Shown here: one piece after another, positions 9,090 to 16,637 of the stretch
Layout: each line of letters begins with the position of its first letter
Numbering within the stretch: position 1 is the stretch's first letter
The notes under the pieces: model-generated
Databases searched by the model: none
The model's input: only the letters and a program-made list of their open reading frames with translations
What the model was told of the DNA's origin: nothing
Assembly: GCF_026967985.1 (NCBI RefSeq)
Contig: NZ_JAPVBJ010000002.1
Coordinates: 352,349 to 416,348 of the forward strand
DNA: 64,000 nt
Source: Modestobacter sp. VKM Ac-2984
GTDB lineage: Bacteria > Actinomycetota > Actinomycetes > Mycobacteriales > Geodermatophilaceae
Direction of reading: 5' to 3'
Position numbers and translations under genes: made by a program

Positions 9090-9482
9090 GTGCCCACCTC
9101 CTACCGGATCGCCGAGGCCGCTGCGCTGCTCGGCGTCAGTGACGACACGGTCCGGCGCTGGATCGACAGCGACCGGCTGCCCGCCACCCGGGGTGGGGGC
9201 CCGGCGCAGGTCGACGGCGTCGCGCTGGCCCGGGTGGCGGCCGAGTTGCACGAAGCGCCCCAGCCGGGCGCCACCCGCTCGTCCTCGGCCCGTAACCGGC
9301 TCACCGGGATCGTGACCCGGGTGGTCCGGGACACCGTGATGGCGCAGGTGGAGATCCAGGCCGGGCCGTTCCGGGTGGTGTCGCTCATGTCGCGGGAGGC
9401 TGCCGACGAGCTGGGCCTGGCGCCCGGCGTCCGGGCGGTGGCCACGGTGAAGGCGACCCAGGTCAGCGTGGACGTGCCGTGA
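9090..9482 (+). CDS. HTH-TOBE molybdate-responsive protein
   Basis: Protein of 130 residues with an N-terminal MerR/excisionase-like helix-turn-helix (YRIAEAAALLGVSDDTVRRW, about residues 4-23) and one C-terminal TOBE/mop domain (NRLTGIVTRVVRDTVMAQVE onward, about 66-128) of the kind that binds molybdate. The GTG at 9090 has AGGG 8 bases upstream. It overlaps or abuts modA and probably heads the mod operon as a molybdate-sensing regulator. An intracellular molybdate store is the alternative, although the HTH argues for DNA binding. Confidence 0.8.
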   Translation: MPTSYRIAEAAALLGVSDDTVRRWIDSDRLPATRGGGPAQVDGVALARVAAELHEAPQPGATRSSSARNRLTGIVTRVVRDTVMAQVEIQAGPFRVVSLMSREAADELGLAPGVRAVATVKATQVSVDVP

Positions 9483-9530
9483 GTGAGCATCGCAGCGAGC
9501 GCCAGCGAGTGAGGAGCGGAGCGAGCGTGC
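9482..9530. repeat. GAGCG-type low-complexity stretch at the modA 5' end
   Basis: The stretch is built of near repeats such as CAGCGAGCGCCAGCGAGTG and GAGCGGAGCGAGCG. It lies between the regulator stop and the chosen modA start and is open in the modA frame, so a longer ModA would carry an Arg/Ser-rich extension. It has the look of an inserted intergenic repeat. Confidence 0.45.
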
Positions 9531-9550
9531 ACCGCCGAGGACCTGGTGCC

Positions 9551-10312
9551 GTGAGGCGGTCGGCGGCCGGTGCGCTGCTGCTGGTCCTCGCTGGGTGCGG
9601 GGTCGACGACGGCGGGCGGTCGATCGAGACGGACGGCGAGCTGGGCGGCACCCTCACCGTCCTCGCGGCGGCCTCGCTGACCGACGTCTTCACCGACCTC
9701 GGCGACCAGCTCGAGTCCGACCACCCGGGCCTGGACGTGCAGTTCACCTTCGCCGGCAGCTCCGCGCTGGCGACCCAGGTGGCCCAGGGTGCGCCGGCCG
9801 ACGTCCTCGCCTCCGCCGACGAGGAGCAGCTGGCCGCCGTCGCCGACCCCGGTGCCGGGGCCCCGGCCGTCTTCGCGGAGAACACGCTGGTCATCGCCGT
9901 CCCGGCGGGCAACCCGGCCGACGTGACCGGCCTGGCCGACCTCGCCGACCCGGGGCTGACCATCGCCCTGTGCGCCGCCGAGGTGCCGTGCGGCGCGGCC
10001 GCCGGCCGGGTGTTCGACGCCGCCGGCCTCACCCCCGCGCCGGACACCCTGGAGCAGGACGTGCGCGCGGCGCTGACGAAGGTGCAGCTCGGCGAGGTGG
10101 ACGCGGCGCTGGTCTACGCGACCGACGTCGCTGCGGCCGGTTCCGCGGTGGAGGGCATCGACGTCCCGGAGGCCGCCGACGTGGTCAACCGCTACCCACT
10201 GATGGTGCTCGAGGCCGCCCCGAACCCGCAGGCGGCGGAGGCGTTCGTCGACCTGGTGCGCTCCGACGCCGGCCGCCAGGCCCTCGCCGACGCCGGCTTC
10301 CGCCTCCCGTGA
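9551..10312 (+). CDS. modA: Molybdate ABC transporter substrate-binding lipoprotein ModA
   Basis: Extracytoplasmic binding protein of 253 residues that captures molybdate for ModBC. It has a short lipoprotein signal with lipobox LVLAGC (Cys near residue 17) and the ModA opening LTVLAAASLTDVFTDLG. FAGSSALATQVAQGAPADV and a C-terminal LMVLEAAPNP also follow the family. The GTG at 9551 is preferred because GAGGA lies 9 bases upstream and it gives a compact signal peptide. The frame is open back to a GTG at 9479 overlapping the preceding stop. The 3' end overlaps modB by 4 bases. Confidence 0.93.
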   Translation: MRRSAAGALLLVLAGCGVDDGGRSIETDGELGGTLTVLAAASLTDVFTDLGDQLESDHPGLDVQFTFAGSSALATQVAQGAPADVLASADEEQLAAVADPGAGAPAVFAENTLVIAVPAGNPADVTGLADLADPGLTIALCAAEVPCGAAAGRVFDAAGLTPAPDTLEQDVRAALTKVQLGEVDAALVYATDVAAAGSAVEGIDVPEAADVVNRYPLMVLEAAPNPQAAEAFVDLVRSDAGRQALADAGFRLP

Positions 10313-11148
10313 CCCACCCGGTTCCACCAAAATGGCCATTTTGGTGGCGGCGGCCGGGGGACGGCGGGGTGCCGGCGCCGTTGCTGGTGCCGGCGCTGCT
10401 CGGGGTGGCGTTCCTGGTGCTGCCGCTGCTCGGGCTGCTGGTGCGCGCGCCGTGGTCGGAGATCGGTCCGCAGCTGGCCCGCCCGGGCGTCGGCGAGGCG
10501 CTGCGGCTGTCGCTGGTCTCCGCGACGCTGGCCACCGCCGTCTCGCTGGTCCTCGGCGTCCCGCTGGCCTGGGTGCTGGCCCGCTCGCAGCTGCGCGGGC
10601 GGTCGGTGCTGCGGGCGCTGGTGACCGTGCCGCTGGTGCTGCCGCCGGTGGTCGGCGGGGTCGCGCTGTTCCTGGTGCTGGGCCGGCAGGGGATCCTGGG
10701 CCGGTGGCTGTTCGAGGCCACCGGCTTCTCGCTGCCGTTCACCACCGCGGCGGTCGTCATCGCCGAGGCGTTCGTGGCGATGCCGTTCCTGGTGATCAGC
10801 GTGGAGGGCGCGCTGCGGGCCGCCGACGCCCGGTTCGAGGACGCCGCCGCCACGCTCGGCGCCGACCGGTGGACGACGTTCCGCCGGGTCACCCTCCCCC
10901 TGGTCGCACCGGGGGTCGCCGCCGGGGCGGTGCTCTGCTGGGCGCGGGCGCTGGGGGAGTTCGGCGCCACGATCACCTTCGCCGGCAACTTCCCGGGGAC
11001 GACGCAGACCATGCCGCTGGCGGTGTACCTGACCCTGCAGCGCGAGCCGGAGGCGGCGATCGTGCTGAGCCTGGTGCTGCTCGGCGTCTCGCTGGCCACC
11101 CTGCTGCTGCTGCGCGACCGGTGGCTGGGGCGGGGGGCGGTCACGTGA
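10309..11148 (+). CDS. modB: Molybdate ABC transporter permease ModB
   Basis: Inner-membrane permease of 279 residues with about six transmembrane segments. It carries the EAA loop that contacts ModC (EDAAATLGADRWTTFRRVTLP near residue 180) and GEFGATITFAGN typical of ModB. The GTG at 10309 overlaps the modA stop (GTGA), suggesting coupling. Its first codons are written by a 24-bp palindrome reading PPKWPFWW. The GTG at 10369 with GGGGGAC upstream is a credible alternative start that would place that element outside the protein. The 3' end overlaps modC by 4 bases. Confidence 0.93.
   Translation: MTHPVPPKWPFWWRRPGDGGVPAPLLVPALLGVAFLVLPLLGLLVRAPWSEIGPQLARPGVGEALRLSLVSATLATAVSLVLGVPLAWVLARSQLRGRSVLRALVTVPLVLPPVVGGVALFLVLGRQGILGRWLFEATGFSLPFTTAAVVIAEAFVAMPFLVISVEGALRAADARFEDAAATLGADRWTTFRRVTLPLVAPGVAAGAVLCWARALGEFGATITFAGNFPGTTQTMPLAVYLTLQREPEAAIVLSLVLLGVSLATLLLLRDRWLGRGAVT
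10324..10347. repeat. 24-bp perfect palindrome at the start of modB
   Basis: The arms are CCACCAAAATGG and its exact complement with no spacer. The element is AT-richer than its surroundings and sits on the modA/modB junction. Its core resembles a longer inverted repeat at 50863-50908, with GGCCAT at or near the centre and CCACCA/TGGTGG flanks. Confidence 0.7.
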
Positions 11149-12194
11149 GCCTGGCCGCCCACGTCGTCGTCCGGCGCGGGTCGCTCGAGCTGGACGTGCA
11201 GCTGGCCGTGGCCGACGGCGAGGTGCTCGCCGTCCTGGGTCCGAACGGGGCCGGGAAGTCCACCGTCCTGCGGGTGCTCGCCGGGCTGCTGCCTCCCGAC
11301 GGGGGGCGGGTCGTCGTCGACGGCGACCAGGTCTGGGACTCCCCCGAGGACCACCGGCCCGCGCACGAGCGGTCGCTGGGCATGGTGTTCCAGGACCACC
11401 TGCTGTTCCCGCACCTCTCCGTCACCGACAACGTCGCCTTCGGGCTGCGCACCCGCGGTGTCCGCCGGGCCGATGCCCGGACGACCGCCGGGGACTGGCT
11501 GGCCCGGGTCGGCCTCACCGGGCTCGGGGACCGCCGTCCCGGGCAGCTGTCCGGCGGGCAGGCTCAGCGGGCGGCGCTGGCCCGGGCGCTGGTGGGGGAG
11601 CCGCGGGTGCTGCTGCTGGACGAGCCGCTGTCGGCACTGGACGCCCGCACCCGGCTCACCGTGCGGGCCGAGCTGCACCGGCACCTCACCGACTACGCCG
11701 GCAGCGCCGTCCTGGTCACCCACGACCCGGTCGACGCGATGGCGCTGGCCACCCGGGTCGTGGTGGTCGAGGACGGCCGGGTGGTGCAGGCCGGCACCCC
11801 GGCGGAGGTCGCCCGGCGTCCGCGCACCGACTACGTGGCCCGGCTGGTCGGTCTGGTCCTGCTGGCCGGCACGGCTGCGGGGACGACGGTCGAGCTGGAC
11901 GGCGGCGGCACGGTCGCGGTGGCCGCCGAGGCGCACGGGCCGGTGTTCGTCGCCGTCCGGCCCGAGTCGGTGGCGCTCTACCTGTCCCGGCCCGCCGGCA
12001 GCCCGCGCAACGTGTGGCCGCTGCGGCTGGTCACGGCCACCCCGCACGGTTCGGTGGTGCGCTGCGACCTGACCGGGGAGGTGGCGCTGACCGCCGACGT
12101 CACCGCCACCTCCTTCGCCGAGCTCGGGCTGGCTCCCGGCGCCGAGGTCTGGGCCTCGGTCAAGGCCTCCGAGGTCGCCGTCTACCCCCGCTGA
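11145..12194 (+). CDS. modC: Molybdate ABC transporter ATP-binding protein ModC
   Basis: ATPase of 349 residues that powers molybdate import. The ABC domain occupies about residues 1-225: Walker A GPNGAGKST, Q-loop VFQDHLLFPHLS, signature LSGGQAQR, Walker B LLLDEPLSALD and H-loop VTHD. A C-terminal TOBE-like region (about 285-349) would sense molybdate. The GTG overlaps the modB stop by 4 bases, which keeps modA-modB-modC as one coupled transcript. It is followed after 12 bases by the MobA-like gene. Confidence 0.94.
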   Translation: MSLAAHVVVRRGSLELDVQLAVADGEVLAVLGPNGAGKSTVLRVLAGLLPPDGGRVVVDGDQVWDSPEDHRPAHERSLGMVFQDHLLFPHLSVTDNVAFGLRTRGVRRADARTTAGDWLARVGLTGLGDRRPGQLSGGQAQRAALARALVGEPRVLLLDEPLSALDARTRLTVRAELHRHLTDYAGSAVLVTHDPVDAMALATRVVVVEDGRVVQAGTPAEVARRPRTDYVARLVGLVLLAGTAAGTTVELDGGGTVAVAAEAHGPVFVAVRPESVALYLSRPAGSPRNVWPLRLVTATPHGSVVRCDLTGEVALTADVTATSFAELGLAPGAEVWASVKASEVAVYPR

Positions 12195-12206
12195 GAGAGT
12201 GGTGGG

Positions 12207-12782
12207 ATGACGTCGGATGCACCCGTGGCCGGGCTCGTGCTCGCCGCCGGCGGCGGCCGCCGGTACGGCATGCCGAAGGCGCTGGTCGAGTACGAGGGCA
12301 GCCTGCTGGTCGAGCGGGCGGTCCGGACGGCGGCCGCGGTCTGCGACCCGGTGCTCGTCGTGCTGGGCGCCGCGGCGGTCGAGGTCTGGCAGCGCGCCGA
12401 CCTGGCCGGGGCCACGGTGCTGGCCAACCGCGACTGGGAGAGCGGCATGGCCTCGAGCCTGCGGACCGGGCTGGACGGGCTGCGCGGCTGGCCCGGTCGG
12501 GTCGACGCGGTCCTGGTGCAGCTGGTCGACATGCCGGGGATGACGCCGGCCGCGCTGGCCCGGCTGGCCACGCACGCAGCACCCGACGCCCTGGCGGTGG
12601 CGACCTACGACGGCGTCCGCGGTCACCCGGTACTGCTCGGCCGCGAGCACTGGGCCGGAGTGGCCGGGACGGCGACGGGGGACGAGGGGGCCCGGGCCTA
12701 CCTGGCCGCCCACGAGGTCACCGAGGTCGACTGCACCGGGCTGGCCGACCCCACCGACCTGGACCACCCGCCGACGGCGTGA
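12207..12782 (+). CDS. MobA/MocA-like molybdopterin nucleotidyltransferase
   Basis: NTP-transferase of 191 residues in the MobA/MocA family, which attaches CMP or GMP to molybdopterin. Seen: the nucleotide-binding signature LVLAAGGGRRYGMPKALVEY at the N-terminus, LANRDWESGMASSLRTGL near residue 73, and the acidic QLVDMPGM near residue 107. The MASSLR pattern is closer to MocA, which makes the CMP form used by CO-dehydrogenase/xanthine-oxidase type enzymes, than to MobA. That choice agrees with the XdhC/CoxI-type gene at 49.7 kb and is inference. The ATG has a GGTGGG site upstream. Confidence 0.82.
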   Translation: MTSDAPVAGLVLAAGGGRRYGMPKALVEYEGSLLVERAVRTAAAVCDPVLVVLGAAAVEVWQRADLAGATVLANRDWESGMASSLRTGLDGLRGWPGRVDAVLVQLVDMPGMTPAALARLATHAAPDALAVATYDGVRGHPVLLGREHWAGVAGTATGDEGARAYLAAHEVTEVDCTGLADPTDLDHPPTA

Positions 12783-12803
12783 TGCGCGAGTACCTTCGCC
12801 GCC

Positions 12804-13223
12804 GTGGAGACGATCCTGGCCCGGGTGACAGAGGAGCCGCTGTCGGTCGCCGAGCACGAGGCGGCGGTGGCGGACGAGAGGGCCGGTGCGGTGGTCTCGT
12901 TCGCCGGTGTGGTCCGCGACCACGACGGTGGCCGCTCGGTCACCGAACTGGAGTACACCGGGCACCCGACCGCTGCTGAGCTCATCGCCGAGATCGCCGC
13001 CGAGTTCGCCGCCCGCCCCGAGGTGCAGGCCGTCGCCGTCTCCCACCGGATCGGGCTGCTCGGCATCGGCGACGTCGCGCTGGCCTGCGCGGTCAGTGCC
13101 GCCCACCGGGGCCAGGCGTTCACCGCGTGCGCGGAGCTCGTCGACGAGGTGAAGGCCCGGCTGCCGATCTGGAAGCGGCAGGTCTTCTCCGACGGCGCGG
13201 AGGAGTGGGTCGCCTGCCCGTGA
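12804..13223 (+). CDS. moaE: Molybdopterin synthase catalytic subunit MoaE
   Basis: Catalytic subunit of 139 residues that, with thiocarboxylated MoaD, turns cyclic pyranopterin into molybdopterin. Visible are GAVVSFAGVVRDHDGG near residue 28, LEYTGHPTAAE, and the active-site lysines in KARLPIWKRQVFSDG near residue 118. Length and motif order are those of MoaE. The GTG at 12804 is 21 bases after the MobA-like stop. The cognate moaD is 2 kb away on the opposite strand rather than adjacent. Confidence 0.93.
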   Translation: METILARVTEEPLSVAEHEAAVADERAGAVVSFAGVVRDHDGGRSVTELEYTGHPTAAELIAEIAAEFAARPEVQAVAVSHRIGLLGIGDVALACAVSAAHRGQAFTACAELVDEVKARLPIWKRQVFSDGAEEWVACP

Positions 13224-13356
13224 CGGGTGGGCTGCCTGGGACGGCGCCTTGCCTGCGGGGCCGTCTGCATGGCATAAACGCACCGACTCGACTCCAGCCC
13301 CGGGGCGAGTGCTCCTCCGGTGTACCGCAGGTGGCGGAATGACCGGGAGGTCCCAC

Positions 13357-14946
13357 ATGCCCTGGCGGGCTGGCGAACTGATCGTCGAGGCGATGCCCTC
13401 GGGCTTCCTGGCCCTGGACGGGGACTGGCGGATCACCTACGTGAACCAGGCCGGCGTCACGATCCTCGGTCTCCCCCGCGACGAGCTGGTCGGCGCCGAC
13501 TTCTGGGAGACGTTCCCGGCCAACCGGGACAACGAGTTCGGCCGGGCCTACCGGCGCGCGTTCGACACTCGTGAACCGGTCAGCGTGGAGGGCTTCTACC
13601 CGCAGCCGCTGAACCGCTGGTTCGAGGTGCAGGTGATCCCGGCCGAGGACGGCCTGCTCTGCTACTTCTCCGACATCACCGACCGTCGCGCCAGCCGGGA
13701 GCGGCTGGCGATGCTCGCCCGGGTGAGCGCCGAGCTGGCCGGCACCCTGGACGTCGACTCCGCGGCCAGCCGCATCCCGCGGCTGATCGTCCCGGTGCTG
13801 GGCGACTGGTGCGTGCTGACCGTGCTGGACGACGACGGCCGCCCTCGGGACGTCGGCTGGTGGCACGTCGACCCCGCCCGCCGTCCGTTGGTGGAGCGGT
13901 ACGCCGCCGTGCGGCTGAGCTCGATGCCGGTCACCTCCCCCGTGGTGCGGGCGTTGCTCGGCGAGACCGTGATCGCCGCCGCCGGTGACGTCGCCGCCCT
14001 GATGCCCGAGGGCCAGGCACGGGACCTGCTGGGGTTGCTCGGGCCGCACTCCGGGGTGACGCTGCCGCTGCGCGGCCGGGGGCGGACGCTGGGTGCGCTG
14101 ACGCTGTACTTCGACGGCGACCGGGTGATGGACGAGTCCGACCTGGCCACCGCGCAGGAGGTCGCCGACCGGGCCGGCCTCGCGCTGGACAACGTGCGGC
14201 TCTTCTCCCAGCAGCGCCAGCTGGCCGAGGAGCTGCAGCGCAGCCTGCTCACCGGGGCCTTCACCCACGACCAGGCCGAGGTGGTCGTCCGGTACACCCC
14301 GGCGGCCGAGGCGGCCCGGGTGGGCGGGGACTGGTACGACGCCTTCCTGCAGCCCTGCGGGGCGACCATGCTGGTCATCGGCGACGTCGTCGGCCACGAC
14401 ACCGCGGCGGCCGCGGCGATGGGCCAGCTCCGTTCGCTGCTGCGCGGCATCGCGACCTACAGCGACGCCGGCCCGGGTGAGGTGCTGCGCGGCCTGGACG
14501 CGTCGATGGCCCAGCTGGAGGTCGGCACCTACGCCACCGCGGCGGTGGCGCGGTTCGAGCAGACCCCCGACGAGCTGGTCCGCGGCGTCACCCGGATGCG
14601 GTGGAGCAACGCCGGTCACCTGCCGCCGCTGGTGATCAACCCCGACGGCACCCTGGCCGCCCTGGCCGACTGGCGGGGCGAGCTGCTGCTCGGCGTCGAC
14701 GCCGAGACCGCCCGCGGGGAGTCGGTGGTCACGCTGGACGGCGGGACGACGGTGCTGCTGTTCACCGACGGGCTCATCGAGAGCCGCGGCGGCGACCTGG
14801 ACCAGGGGATGGCCCGGCTGCGCACGGCCGCCGCGGAGCTCGCCGGGCGGTCACTGGACGAACTCTGCGACGAACTGCTGGACCGGCTCGTGCACGGTCA
14901 GCCCGAGGACGACGTCGCCCTGGTCGCCATCCGCCTGCGCGGATAG
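13357..14946 (+). CDS. PAS-GAF-PP2C (SpoIIE-type) phosphatase
   Basis: Signalling phosphatase of 529 residues with no transmembrane segment. Order: PAS domain (about 8-115, with YVNQAGVTILGLPRDELVG), GAF domain (about 125-275) and a PP2C/SpoIIE phosphatase domain (about 290-525) with GGDWYDAF, GDVVGHD, WSNAGHLPP and LLFTDGLIE supplying the metal-binding aspartates. Such proteins dephosphorylate anti-anti-sigma factors in stress-sigma pathways (family knowledge). The ATG at 13357 is chosen because GGGAGG lies 6 bases upstream; an ATG six codons earlier has a weaker site. No partner anti-sigma gene is nearby. Confidence 0.9.
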   Translation: MPWRAGELIVEAMPSGFLALDGDWRITYVNQAGVTILGLPRDELVGADFWETFPANRDNEFGRAYRRAFDTREPVSVEGFYPQPLNRWFEVQVIPAEDGLLCYFSDITDRRASRERLAMLARVSAELAGTLDVDSAASRIPRLIVPVLGDWCVLTVLDDDGRPRDVGWWHVDPARRPLVERYAAVRLSSMPVTSPVVRALLGETVIAAAGDVAALMPEGQARDLLGLLGPHSGVTLPLRGRGRTLGALTLYFDGDRVMDESDLATAQEVADRAGLALDNVRLFSQQRQLAEELQRSLLTGAFTHDQAEVVVRYTPAAEAARVGGDWYDAFLQPCGATMLVIGDVVGHDTAAAAAMGQLRSLLRGIATYSDAGPGEVLRGLDASMAQLEVGTYATAAVARFEQTPDELVRGVTRMRWSNAGHLPPLVINPDGTLAALADWRGELLLGVDAETARGESVVTLDGGTTVLLFTDGLIESRGGDLDQGMARLRTAAAELAGRSLDELCDELLDRLVHGQPEDDVALVAIRLRG

Positions 14947-14970
14947 CGACCGGCTGGCCGGCCGGGCGCG

Positions 14971-15174
14971 TCAGTGCGCGCCGGCGCCGGCCAGTCCGTC
15001 GTCGTCCCGGCCGTGGCGGTCGCGGTCGGCGCGCTCCTCCTCGGCCTCGGCCTCCAGGCGGCGGGCCTCGCCGTCGATGGTGGCCGCGGCGTCGCCGTGG
15101 GACTCGCCGTAGACCTGCTCGGCGCGGCCCAGCAGCTCCTCTGCCTTCGCCTTGGCCTTGTCGAACACGCTCAT
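14971..15174 (-). CDS. Small charged CsbD-like stress protein
   Basis: Hydrophilic protein of 67 residues, mostly predicted helix (DKAKAKAEELLGRAEQVYGE, then an Ala/Glu/Arg-rich stretch). Composition and the repeating KA-E pattern resemble CsbD/microaggregate-binding-like stress proteins, but the match is by eye only. The ATG has GGAG 7 bases upstream and begins 10 bases after the moaD stop, so it may be co-transcribed with moaA-moaD. No specific role can be assigned. Confidence 0.6.
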   Translation of the reverse strand: MSVFDKAKAKAEELLGRAEQVYGESHGDAAATIDGEARRLEAEAEEERADRDRHGRDDDGLAGAGAH

Positions 15175-15184
15175 CGGGTACTCC

Positions 15185-15436
15185 TCATCCGCCGGCGAAC
15201 GGGGGCAGGACGTCCACCACCGTGCCGGGCGTGAGCACCAACGCGCGGTCCCGGGTGGAGGTTCCGTCGACCAGGAAGGAGCAGGCGGTCAGCACCCGCT
15301 CCAGCCGCTCGCCGTGCGCGTCGGCGAGCTGGCCGACGAGCTCGGCCAACGTGCCGGCGTGCCGGGTCTCGGTGTCGACGCCGACCGCGGCGCGGGCGCC
15401 GGCGAAGTAGCGGACGGTGACGGTGGGTGCGGTCAT
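15185..15436 (-). CDS. moaD: Molybdopterin synthase sulfur carrier subunit MoaD
   Basis: Ubiquitin-fold sulfur carrier of 83 residues. It ends in the required Gly-Gly (DVLPPFAGG), which is adenylated and thiocarboxylated before donating sulfur to the pterin in MoaE. The opening VTVRYFAGARAAVGV is typical. The ATG at 15436 begins one base after the moaA stop, indicating a tightly coupled moaA-moaD pair. Confidence 0.92.
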   Translation of the reverse strand: MTAPTVTVRYFAGARAAVGVDTETRHAGTLAELVGQLADAHGERLERVLTACSFLVDGTSTRDRALVLTPGTVVDVLPPFAGG

Positions 15437-15437
15437 C

Positions 15438-16487
15438 TCAGCCCCCGATCGCGGACATGGGACGGGACGGCTGCAGGAAGCTCGGGTCGTCGATGCCGTG
15501 CCCGGGGAGCTTGGACAGCGTCGCGATCCGCCAGCGATCGGCGATCTCGGTGTCGTCGGCGCCGCTGCGCAGGGCGCTGCGCAGGTCGGACTCCTCGCGG
15601 GCGAACAGGCAGTTGCGGATCTGCCCGTCCGCGGTGAGCCGGGTCCGGTCGCAGGCACCGCAGAACGAGCGGGTCACCGAGGCGATGACGCCGACGGTCA
15701 GCCCCGTGTCGTCGACCAGCCACCGCTCGGCCGGGGCGGCACCGCGCTCCTCGACGTCCGGGGTCAGGGTGTGCGCAGCGGTGAGCCGGGCGAGGATGTC
15801 CTCGGCGGTCACCATCTCCGCGCGGGTCCAGGCGTGGTGGGCGTCCAGCGGCATCTGCTCGATGAAGCGCAGCTCGTAGCCGTGCTCCAGGCAGTACTCC
15901 AGCAGCGGGACGGCGTCGTCCTCGTTGATGCCGCGCATCAGGACGGCGTTGACCTTCACCGGCGTCAAGCCGGCGTCCCGGGCCGCCTGCATCCCGGCGA
16001 GGACGTCGGGCAGCCGGTCGCGGTGGGTGATCTGCTTGAAGCGTTCGCGGTCCAGGGTGTCCAGGCTGACGTTGATCCGGTCCAGGCCGGCCGCTGCGAG
16101 GGCCGGCGCCATCCGGGACAGCCCGATCGCGTTGGTGGTCAGGCTGACCTCCGGGCGCGGGCGCAGGGCCGTGGTCGCCGCGACGATGCCCGGCAGGCCG
16201 GGGCGCAGCAACGGCTCGCCGCCGGTGAAGCGGACCTCCTGGATGCCCAGGTGCTCCACCCCGATCCGGACCAGCCGGACGACCTCGTCGTCGGTCAGCT
16301 GCTCGACCTTGGGCAGCCACTGGAGCCCCTCGGGCGGCATGCAGTAGCTGCAGCGCAGGTTGCACCGGTCGGTCAGCGAGACCCGCAGGTCGGTGGCGGT
16401 GCGCCCGTGCCGGTCGACGAGCCCGCCGCTGCCCGGGGTCACCGTCGGGCGCACCCGCGGGTCGGGGAGGGGGCTGGGAGTCGTCAC
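15438..16487 (-). CDS. moaA: GTP 3',8-cyclase MoaA (radical SAM)
   Basis: First enzyme of molybdopterin synthesis. The 349 residues carry the radical SAM cluster site RCNLRCSYCMPPEG near residue 42, the SAM-binding EVRFTGGEPLLR, and a C-terminal second cluster region with CGACDRTRLT and NCLF. The C-terminal Gly-Gly (SAIGG) needed for activity is present. The GTG at 16487 is chosen by family length. The gene is divergent from an MFS transporter, with about 150 bases between the starts. The usual partner moaC is not in the window. Confidence 0.95.
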   Translation of the reverse strand: MTTPSPLPDPRVRPTVTPGSGGLVDRHGRTATDLRVSLTDRCNLRCSYCMPPEGLQWLPKVEQLTDDEVVRLVRIGVEHLGIQEVRFTGGEPLLRPGLPGIVAATTALRPRPEVSLTTNAIGLSRMAPALAAAGLDRINVSLDTLDRERFKQITHRDRLPDVLAGMQAARDAGLTPVKVNAVLMRGINEDDAVPLLEYCLEHGYELRFIEQMPLDAHHAWTRAEMVTAEDILARLTAAHTLTPDVEERGAAPAERWLVDDTGLTVGVIASVTRSFCGACDRTRLTADGQIRNCLFAREESDLRSALRSGADDTEIADRWRIATLSKLPGHGIDDPSFLQPSRPMSAIGG

Positions 16488-16637
16488 GGCCCGAATGTAG
16501 TGCGGGAACGGCACGCGGGCGCGGTCGCGGTGAACGCCGTCGAAGCCCGGCGGCCGGCTGCTACGTTCGCGGGGCCACCCGAGGGTCCGGCGGGCATCCC
16601 CGCACTCGCCTGTGGCCAGGAAGCGCGAGAAGCAGCT

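Noticed and set aside
10185-13436. 1,083-codon minus-strand frame opposite modB-modC-moaE
   Set aside because: No domain is readable, and every part lies opposite genes with full motifs.
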